This document shows, one piece after another, positions 57,794-64,000 of a stretch of DNA of 64,000 nucleotides (its first letter is position 1; every line of letters begins with the position of its first letter). This DNA is from Ferrimonas sediminum (GTDB taxonomy: Bacteria; Pseudomonadota; Gammaproteobacteria; Enterobacterales; Shewanellaceae): NCBI RefSeq assembly GCF_900100175.1, contig NZ_FNEM01000002.1, forward strand, positions 396,810 through 460,809, written 5' to 3'. The notes below the pieces were generated by a model. It made no database searches. It was not told where the DNA came from and saw only the letters and a program-made list of their open reading frames with translations. A program made the translations under genes and the position numbers.

Positions 57794-59578
57794 TTACTGC
57801 TCCAGGGCCGCACGCCAGTCCAGCGTCACGGCCTGTGTCTGTATCAATTGGGTGACCCGCTCCGGCGCACTGCGCTGCAACTGCTTCCAGGCATCGGCAG
57901 CGGCGGTCGCGGAAAAATCACCGTGGTCGGCCAACCAGGCCGTCATCGCTTCCGGCTCCGGCGCCCCGCCCTGAGGGCAGGACAACAGCCACTGCAATAA
58001 TTCTGGCACGATTTGCGCCAGGTTGGCTTGCCGCAACACCGAAGGCACCTTGCGGATAATCAGTCGCTGCTTCTGCTCCGCCAGCTCAAACCCCAGCCGT
58101 TTCAATACCCCTTGCTGCTGCCTGAGCACCGGCTCCCAGTCTGGCAAGCGGGCCACACTGACCGGCAGCAACAGCGGCTGGCTGACCAGCCCCTGGGGCA
58201 GGCGTTCCAGCAACTGCCATTGGCCCCAACAGCGCAACAGGGCGTTGAGGGGCAGCAATCTTAGTTGATCGCCGCGGCCAATTAAAGCTTGAGTCTCATC
58301 CAGCGGTGCCAACCATTGCCACCCCGCCTCGCCAGTGGCATGCGTCGGTGGTGCGGTATCGACGGCCTGCATCAGGTCGCCATAGTTGCTCACCGCCTCG
58401 GCTCGGGGCTGCGGCGATAGCGGCGGTGGGGTATACCCGGCCGCCGGCGCCCGGGACTGAACCTGATGCGGCGTGCTGCGGGGAGCGGTCGGGGGCACCG
58501 CCGGGGCCGTACGGGGCGAGGCGGTCAGCGGTGTCGGCTGGAACGGCGCCGGGTCGACGTCAATGTCAGGCATCTCTGAGCCCGCCAGCTGACTGACGGC
58601 ATCACTAAGCCCCTGCAAAATGAAGTCATGCACATACCGGGCCTGGTGAAAACGCACCTCGTGCTTGGCCGGGTGCACATTGACGTCCACCTCCTGCGGC
58701 GGCAGATCCAGGTGCAGCACATAGCCGGCATCGCTGCTCTGGCCGTGCATCTCCAGAGCCTGTCGTAAAGCGTGATTGACCAGGCGATCCCGTACCACCC
58801 GGCCATTAACATAGAAGTACTGCACCTCGCTGAATCCCTGATGGCCGTCACCGATGGCCAGGCAACCGTGCAGTTGCAACTGCTCATTGCCGGTGGACAG
58901 GGTCACCGCCGCCTCCGCAAACCGATGGCTGCAGATCGCTCCGAGGCGTTGCTGGTGTTGCTTGTCGGTACGGGCAGCCCGGTACTGGCGCACCAGCTTG
59001 CCGTTATGGCTTAGGGTAAAGTGGATCGCAGGTTTTGCCAGGGCGATACGCCGAAGCTGTTCATCGATATGGTTAAATTCGGTTTTATCCGCCCGCAGGA
59101 AGCGTCGTCTGGCCGGGGTATTGAAGAACAGGTCCTCCGCCAGCACCGTGGTGCCGACCGGGTGGGCGGCCGGTTGCACCTTGACGGCCATCTCCTGGCC
59201 TTCGGCATAAGCCTGCCAGGCTTCCGGCTGCTCCTGAGTTTTGGAGGTCAGGGTCAGTCGCGATACCGAACTGATGGATGCCAGGGCTTCGCCCCGAAAG
59301 CCGAAGCTCAGTATCGACTCCAGATCCTCCAGACTGGCCACCTTGGACGTGGCATGACGGGACAGCGCCAGCGCCAACTCCTCCCTGGCAATACCCAGAC
59401 CATTGTCGCGAACCAGAATTCGCTTACTGCCGCCCCGTTCAATCTCCACGTCGACCCGGCTGGCGCCGGCATCCAGGCAGTTCTCCACCAACTCCTTAAC
59501 CACCGAGGCGGGGCGTTCCACCACCTCGCCGGCGGCAATCTGGTTGGCCAGTTGCGCCGGTAATATCTGAATCGTCAT
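57794..59578 (-). CDS. mutL: DNA mismatch repair protein MutL
   Basis: A 594-residue GHKL ATPase linking MutS to MutH/Uvr[68 protein letters not shown] and [20 protein letters not shown] are complete. A Pro-rich linker is in the middle, then the dimerisation domain. No DQHA-type endonuclease motif seen, as expected in methyl-directed repair. Between amiB and miaA. Confidence 0.97.
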   Translation of the reverse strand: MTIQILPAQLANQIAAGEVVERPASVVKELVENCLDAGASRVDVEIERGGSKRILVRDNGLGIAREELALALSRHATSKVASLEDLESILSFGFRGEALASISSVSRLTLTSKTQEQPEAWQAYAEGQEMAVKVQPAAHPVGTTVLAEDLFFNTPARRRFLRADKTEFNHIDEQLRRIALAKPAIHFTLSHNGKLVRQYRAARTDKQHQQRLGAICSHRFAEAAVTLSTGNEQLQLHGCLAIGDGHQGFSEVQYFYVNGRVVRDRLVNHALRQALEMHGQSSDAGYVLHLDLPPQEVDVNVHPAKHEVRFHQARYVHDFILQGLSDAVSQLAGSEMPDIDVDPAPFQPTPLTASPRTAPAVPPTAPRSTPHQVQSRAPAAGYTPPPLSPQPRAEAVSNYGDLMQAVDTAPPTHATGEAGWQWLAPLDETQALIGRGDQLRLLPLNALLRCWGQWQLLERLPQGLVSQPLLLPVSVARLPDWEPVLRQQQGVLKRLGFELAEQKQRLIIRKVPSVLRQANLAQIVPELLQWLLSCPQGGAPEPEAMTAWLADHGDFSATAAADAWKQLQRSAPERVTQLIQTQAVTLDWRAALEQ

Positions 59579-59586
59579 TAGCGGTC

Positions 59587-60915
59587 CTATAGGCGAGGTA
59601 TGGTGAGTTTCTGCCCCACCTGCAGGGTATCGGTCTTCAACCGGTTCGCCTGACGTATGGCACTGACACTGACCCGGTAGCGCTGGGCAATGCGCGACAG
59701 GGATTCGCCGCGGCTGACCGTGTGCTGGCGGGTTTGGGCCAGCAACGCGTCTCTGGGCGGATTATCGGAGAAATAGGTTTTCACCGTCTGATAGATGGCG
59801 TCGGACATCTTATTCTGATAGCTGCTGCTACGAAGCTTTTTCTCCTCCTTGGGGTTGGAGATAAAGCCGGTCTCAATCAGCAGGCTGGGAAAATCCGGTG
59901 ACTTCAAAACCGCCAGACTGGCGTGCTGAGGCGTTTTCTTGTGCAGCTTGGCAATTCGTCCCAGGCGACGCAGCATCTTCTCCGCAATGGCCTGACTTTC
60001 CACCATGGAGTTTTCCCGGGCCAGATCCAGGAAGGTGCGCTGCAGGTGGGGGTCATCATTGCCCGAGGCGGAGATCACCTCTCCGATCCCTCGCAGTTCC
60101 GACAGCTTATCGTCTTTCTCCAGCCAGCGACCCATCTCGGAGTTGGCGCGGCGTTTGGACAGGATCCATACCGAAGCCCCCTGAGGTTGCGGCGAGGTAA
60201 AGGCATCCGCGTGGATGGACAACAGCAGATCCGCTTTCTTTTCCCGGGCCAGTTCCGAGCGCCGATTCAGTGACACAAAGTAGTCGCCACTGCGCACCAT
60301 AAACGCTTCAAATCCAGGAGTCTTATTAAACTGGTCCCGCAACTTACGGGCGATGGGCAACACCACGTTCTTTTCGTAGGTACCAGACGGCCCGATAGAG
60401 CCGGGATCCTTGCCGCCATGACCGGCATCAATGGCGATCACCACGTTTCGACCCGGACCCGGTTTCGAGGCGGGACGCGGCTTGGCTTTGGCGGAAGGCG
60501 CGGCCCCTGCCAGCAGATCGATCACCAACCGGTGTCCGTAGTTGCCTTTCGGCCCAAGCTTGAACACCTTGTAGGAGGACGCCTGCTTCAGATCCAGCAC
60601 CAGACGCAGCGTACCTTTCTCCGGCGGGGTACTGACACGAATCCGTTTCAGCTGTTTCGAGTCGGCCTTCACCGTGGACAGTTTAGTTTTCAGCGTACTC
60701 CAGCGAAGATCCACCACCAAACGTTCAGGATCACTGAGTCGAAAAGCACCGTAACTGGGGGAAGCCGACAGATCCAGCACCACCCGGGTACGCTCCTTGT
60801 CGGGCCATACCCGAACCTTGTCCACCGTGGTGGCCTGCGCCGCCATGGAGTGCGTCAGTACTGCCAGCAACAGTCCCAACAGGGCGGTCGCCTTGTATCC
60901 CCAAAACTTTATCAT
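59587..60915 (-). CDS. amiB: N-acetylmuramoyl-L-alanine amidase
   Basis: A 442-residue periplasmic amidase that splits septal peptidoglycan. Signal peptide 1-28, AMIN domain (about 30-125), Pro/Lys linker, amidase_3 domain starting VVIAIDAGHGGKDPGSIGPSGTYEKN (zinc His) with HADAF and the late ETGFISN Glu, and a C-terminal LysM (HTVSRGESLSRIAQRYRVS). Order with tsaE and mutL is standard. Confidence 0.96.
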   Translation of the reverse strand: MIKFWGYKATALLGLLLAVLTHSMAAQATTVDKVRVWPDKERTRVVLDLSASPSYGAFRLSDPERLVVDLRWSTLKTKLSTVKADSKQLKRIRVSTPPEKGTLRLVLDLKQASSYKVFKLGPKGNYGHRLVIDLLAGAAPSAKAKPRPASKPGPGRNVVIAIDAGHGGKDPGSIGPSGTYEKNVVLPIARKLRDQFNKTPGFEAFMVRSGDYFVSLNRRSELAREKKADLLLSIHADAFTSPQPQGASVWILSKRRANSEMGRWLEKDDKLSELRGIGEVISASGNDDPHLQRTFLDLARENSMVESQAIAEKMLRRLGRIAKLHKKTPQHASLAVLKSPDFPSLLIETGFISNPKEEKKLRSSSYQNKMSDAIYQTVKTYFSDNPPRDALLAQTRQHTVSRGESLSRIAQRYRVSVSAIRQANRLKTDTLQVGQKLTIPRL

Positions 60916-60919
60916 CGAC

Positions 60920-61375
60920 TTAAAGCTGTTCCAGTATGGCCTCGCCTTTGGTGGAATGGCTACTGAGAGTCACGCATCGCCCTTCACCCTGATAGCTTAG
61001 GGTAATGGTAAGATCCGCCGGGGGCAATACACCCTGCCCCTTACTCGGCCACTCCACCAGACACAGGGACTGGTCACTGAAATAGTCCCTAATCCCCATG
61101 AATTCAAGCTCTTCTGGATCGGCAAGGCGATACAGGTCGAAGTGGTAGACACTGACATTTTCCAGCTCGTAGGGCTCAACCAGGGTGTAGGTCGGGCTTT
61201 TTACGTGGCCTTGGTGTCCCAATCCCTGCACCAGGGCCCGGGACAGTGTGGTTTTTCCGGCCCCCAGTTCGCCCTCGAGGTGAATCACCAGTGGCGGCCG
61301 CACGATGGCCGCCAGGGCCGTACCCAGCTCCAGGGTCTGGGTTTCGCTCTGCAGGTTCAGAGTTTTGTCGCTCAT
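60920..61375 (-). CDS. tsaE: tRNA threonylcarbamoyladenosine biosynthesis ATPase TsaE
   Basis: A 151-residue P-loop protein that drives the TsaBD complex. LEGELGAGKTTLSRALVQGLGHQGHVKSPTYTLVEPYE is the Walker A and switch region, HFDLYRLADPEELEFMGIRDYF the family core. It is four bases before amiB in the operon. Confidence 0.95.
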   Translation of the reverse strand: MSDKTLNLQSETQTLELGTALAAIVRPPLVIHLEGELGAGKTTLSRALVQGLGHQGHVKSPTYTLVEPYELENVSVYHFDLYRLADPEELEFMGIRDYFSDQSLCLVEWPSKGQGVLPPADLTITLSYQGEGRCVTLSSHSTKGEAILEQL

Positions 61376-61381
61376 AAAATA

Positions 61382-62878
61382 TCAGTCTTCAGGGTTTACC
61401 AATTGCCTAATGTACGGCATCAGATCCGATGCCAGCATGCCTCGCTGTCCCCCTTCGGCTGCGATGTCTGCCGCTTCGCCATGCAGACATACACCGCACG
61501 CCGCCGCATCCATCAGAGATAAGCCCTGGGCCAGCAAGGAGGCGATTATACCAGACAAAACGTCACCGCTACCTCCTGTGGCCAACCCCGGGTTGCCCAC
61601 GGGCGCCACCAGCATGGTTTCACCATCGAAGATTAGGGTTCCCGGCCCTTTAAGAACCACCACACCGCCGTATTTTTGCTGAAGATCCCGCACCGCTTTG
61701 AACCGATCCCGCTGCACGTCGGCATTCTCGACACCGAGCAGACGCGCCGCTTCCCCGGGATGCGGGGTCAGTACCCAGTCATCCCGCCGGCAGGGGTTTT
61801 TCGCCAGAATGTTCAGGGCATCGGCATCCATCACCAGCGGCCGTTCGGCGTTTTGTGCCACCCGCCACATATGGAAGGCCCAGTCGCCACTGCCCAGGCC
61901 GGGGCCACACAGAACCACCTGCCCCCAGCCCACTCGCTGATACACCTCCATGTCGGCGATGTCACTGCCCCACAACATCAGCTCCGGGCGGCCGGCCTGA
62001 ATCAAAGGCAGATTTTCATAGCGGCTGATGATGCTCACCAGCCCGGCGCCGCTGCGCAGCGCCGCCTCCGAGGCCAAACGCACCGCGCCGGGCATGCCAT
62101 GGTTGCCGCCAATCACCGCAATGCGGCCGTGGTGCCCTTTGTGGGAGTCCGCCTGGCGCGGCTTAAGGTGGTGGCGGTAATCCTGATAACTGATCTTCAT
62201 CGCATCCGGGCGCACCTGGCTGGCCAGAGAGTGGCCGATCGCCAGCGGCGCCAGCCGGATGTCACCGCAGCAACTGGCGGCGGCGCCGGTCAGCAGGCCC
62301 AGCTTAACGCCGACGAAGGTCACCGTCAGATCGGCACTGACCACATCCTCACCGGCGAAACCGTTATCACCGTTGAGGCCGGAGGGCAGGTCCAGACTCA
62401 ATACCTCAGCCGATGCCTCATTGATGGCAACGATCATCCGCGAGAAGTCGCTGCGAAGCTCCCCTTCAAAACCGGTACCCAACAGGCCATCCACAATGTG
62501 GCTGACCCCGGCCAGGCGCCCGGGTTCGGCGGTTTCTATGTGGCCACCCGCATCCAGATACTGCTGCTGGGCGATCTTGGCATCCCCTTTCAGAGGACGC
62601 TCCGGCTGCATCTGTAACACCCGCACCTGCAGTCCGTTATTTAAGGCACAGCGCGCCAGCACATAGGCATCACCGGCGTTATTACCGCGACCACAGACCA
62701 CCGCCAGACTTTCGGCATTCGGCCAACGCTGATGAAATGCCTGCCAAGCCTGTTGGCCCGCCTCCTCCATCAACGACCACATCAACACCCCGTGTTGCTT
62801 GGCCAGCAGGGGTTCCCACCGACGCACGGTGGCGCCGGAAAACAGCGTCGCAGGTAATTCGGCCGTCGCTTTTCGCAT
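61382..62878 (-). CDS. nnr: Bifunctional NAD(P)H-hydrate epimerase / ADP-dependent dehydratase
   Basis: A 498-residue fusion that repairs damaged NAD(P)H. An N-terminal epimerase (VCGRGNNAGDAYVLARCALNNG, DLPSGLNGDNG) is joined to a C-terminal ADP-dependent dehydratase (PGEAARLLG, GNPGLATGGSGDVLSGIIASLL, AACGVCLHGEAAD). First gene of the long nnr-tsaE-amiB-mutL-miaA-hfq-hflX-hflKC run. queG, often divergent from it in relatives, is absent. Confidence 0.95.
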   Translation of the reverse strand: MRKATAELPATLFSGATVRRWEPLLAKQHGVLMWSLMEEAGQQAWQAFHQRWPNAESLAVVCGRGNNAGDAYVLARCALNNGLQVRVLQMQPERPLKGDAKIAQQQYLDAGGHIETAEPGRLAGVSHIVDGLLGTGFEGELRSDFSRMIVAINEASAEVLSLDLPSGLNGDNGFAGEDVVSADLTVTFVGVKLGLLTGAAASCCGDIRLAPLAIGHSLASQVRPDAMKISYQDYRHHLKPRQADSHKGHHGRIAVIGGNHGMPGAVRLASEAALRSGAGLVSIISRYENLPLIQAGRPELMLWGSDIADMEVYQRVGWGQVVLCGPGLGSGDWAFHMWRVAQNAERPLVMDADALNILAKNPCRRDDWVLTPHPGEAARLLGVENADVQRDRFKAVRDLQQKYGGVVVLKGPGTLIFDGETMLVAPVGNPGLATGGSGDVLSGIIASLLAQGLSLMDAAACGVCLHGEAADIAAEGGQRGMLASDLMPYIRQLVNPED

Positions 62879-62909
62879 AGTATTTTATCCCGTCTCCCTT
62901 CCGCATACA

Positions 62910-62938
62910 GAAACGGCCAGGAAATCCCGGCCGTTTTC
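62910..62938. terminator. Hairpin between the 63044 gene and nnr
   Basis: AAACGGCC ... GGCCGTTTT, immediately downstream of the orphan gene at 63044-63499 on the minus strand. A weak terminator. Confidence 0.5.
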
Positions 62939-62957
62939 ATTGCAGTCACACAAGGCG

Positions 62958-62972
62958 TGTGATCTAAATCAG
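62958..62972. promoter_or_regulatory. FNR/CRP-like dyad upstream of nnr
   Basis: TGTGATCTAAATCAG: GTGAT-N4-ATCAG is 8/10 to the FNR box and the left half is a perfect CRP half-site. About 80 bp upstream of nnr; by-eye match only. Confidence 0.25.
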
Positions 62973-63043
62973 CTCATCGTTACTGATAGGTACCCGATCC
63001 TCACACAAGCCGCTAGCCCTATCGGGCCTTGTTTTGATCGGTA

Positions 63044-63499
63044 TCAAATATCATCCATGCGCAGGGTACTGTGTACGAAACGTTGCTGGCGAATGCGCTC
63101 CGCCTGAAGCACCGACTCCAGCGCCTGGCGGGTTTCCTGATGCTCGGACTGCTCCAGAGCCTGATGCAACAGCGCCAGCACCTTATTGTCCATCTCCAAC
63201 GCCAGGTTCATGACGTCATGCTCGTCCCCCCCGGATTTTAAGGTCACTTCGGCACACCCGGCGACGATGTCATCATAGTCCAAACGCTTAAACCAGGTAT
63301 CCAGCACCCCCTGAGGGGCATCATCAACATACTCGCTTACCTTGCCGGCCACCTCGATCTGATGGTTCTTCAGGTAATCCAAAAGCAGTTTCACTCGTGA
63401 GGAGTCCGCCTGATTATTCAGCCGTTCATACAGCTTGCTCATGGCCATACGGCATTCGACCACGTATTCGAGAAGCTCTCGCATCTGTTTGAAGCGCAT
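63044..63499 (-). CDS. Orphan helical protein, 151 residues
   Basis: ATG 63499 with GGAGAGA six bases before; a longer in-frame start is unlike. The product is predicted as four long helices (RELLEYVVECRMAMSKLYERLN; KLLLDYLKNHQIEVAGKVSEYV; DVMNLALEMDNKVLALLHQAL; ALESVLQAERIRQQRFV) with Glu and His at ferritin/rubrerythrin-like positions. Metal binding is inference. No family recognised with certainty. Confidence 0.7.
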   Translation of the reverse strand: MRFKQMRELLEYVVECRMAMSKLYERLNNQADSSRVKLLLDYLKNHQIEVAGKVSEYVDDAPQGVLDTWFKRLDYDDIVAGCAEVTLKSGGDEHDVMNLALEMDNKVLALLHQALEQSEHQETRQALESVLQAERIRQQRFVHSTLRMDDI

Positions 63500-63938
63500 A
63501 AAATCTCTCCGCAAATTCAAGCATTTGATAGTAGGTATAGCGTCATTATGGTGACTTTGTAAAAAAGATGTTTTGAAGAAAGTCACCCTTTAATGATCTT
63601 TGATCACATTCGCTGCAGCCACGGCCGTGAACCGGCTCTCCTTCTTAATACCGGAATAAAAACAAACACCTGCACTTCCACCTCGTTGAGATGCCCGCCC
63701 CCACTTTGACGTAGCAGGGTGGTGGCATCCACTCAGGAGCGGCAAAGAACCCGCTACTGAATCAAAGATATACCCATCGACTTCCGGGAGATTGCCCCGA
63801 TGAAACGGTCGACAGTTTCGAAGGCGTTCATGACCACCGTGCCGCCACAACGGACCACGGTCGCATCAAATCAGTCAGGTGGCGCTCTACCGGTTGGGCC
63901 ACAATGCAAAAAGGCCCCCCCGTTTGGAGTGGCCTTTT
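63500..63938. other. Intergenic region, about 440 bp
   Basis: No convincing gene. A minus-strand frame of 86 codons (63590-63850) has no family resemblance and lacks a ribosome site. Confidence 0.4.
63909..63938 (-). terminator. Terminator of the gene entering from the right
   Basis: AAAAGGCC (63909-63916) and GGCCTTTT (63931-63938) directly after a TAG codon on the minus strand. Confidence 0.6.
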
Positions 63939-64000
63939 CTAAATTTGCAGCGACACACGAGGTTCCGTCTCCACCATAGAGAGTGTGACCTCAACCCCCT
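63939..64000 (-). CDS. C-terminal fragment of an unidentified gene
   Basis: A minus-strand frame open to the right edge reads ...VEVTLSMVETEPRVSLQI and stops at TAG (63939-63941), followed at once by a terminator. Too short to identify. Confidence 0.4.
   Translation of the reverse strand, partial: GVEVTLSMVETEPRVSLQI

Noticed and set aside
63590..63850. An 86-codon minus-strand frame near the right end
   Set aside because: No family likeness, no ribosome site, and a composition typical of non-coding sequence.

Overview
The window is chromosomal DNA of a gammaproteobacterium, GC-rich in coding regions. The blocks rpsU-yqeY-dnaG-rpoD, rnr-rlmB-rpsF-priB-rpsR-rplI-dnaB-alr, motX-purA and nnr-tsaE-amiB-mutL-miaA-hfq-hflX-hflK-hflC-purA are typical of Shewanella/Ferrimonas/Vibrio-type Gammaproteobacteria. 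The outer-membrane family at 28781-29446, a MotX for a sodium-driven polar flagellum and an MSHA-like prepilin point to a marine Alteromonadales species close to Shewanella or Ferrimonas; the genus is inference. I see no rRNA, tRNA, CRISPR array, prophage or intact insertion sequence.

Layout. 1-7.1 kb: end of cca, a RecQ-type helicase, a TonB-dependent copper receptor, the folB-folK-uppP operon and plsY. 7.1-12.9 kb: tsaD and, divergently, the macromolecular synthesis operon (S21, YqeY, primase, sigma-70). 12.9-18.4 kb: a crotonase, a response regulator-CheC protein with a diguanylate cyclase, a previously untracked 52-codon Arg-rich ORF, a prepilin, rraB, plsC and a CAT-fold acyltransferase. 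18.5-30.9 kb: topoisomerase IV (parC, parE), a PQQ-type dehydrogenase overlapping parC, the nudF-yqiB-cpdA-yqiA operon, tolC, an outer-membrane barrel, a DUF2333 protein and a PCuAC copper chaperone. 30.9-34.5 kb: a second crotonase with tandem degenerate copies of its 3' end, an operon of four very small envelope proteins around a PspC domain, dusA and yjbQ.

34.9-40 kb is the most unusual part. Three paralogous polytopic membrane proteins (called A, B and C here) and one outer-membrane beta-barrel lie on one strand, with a periplasmic chalcone-isomerase-like gene divergent from them. The paralogues share five sequence blocks that include charged residues inside predicted membrane helices, and B also carries a periplasmic beta-rich domain. 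The divergent intergenic region has the same palindrome (ATTAGWG, six bases, CTCTAAT) next to each outgoing gene and a near-consensus CRP site between them. This is the best candidate for an undescribed envelope system. Nothing visible assigns it a biochemical activity.

40-64 kb is a conserved block of cell-wall, replication, translation and RNA genes (alr, dnaB, rplI-rpsR-priB-rpsF, rlmB-rnr, motX, purA, hflCK, hflX, hfq, miaA, mutL, amiB, tsaE, nnr). It is interrupted by a secreted S46 dipeptidyl-peptidase and a DUF481 outer-membrane protein on the opposite strand. The right end holds an orphan four-helix protein and the last codons of a gene that continues past the window.
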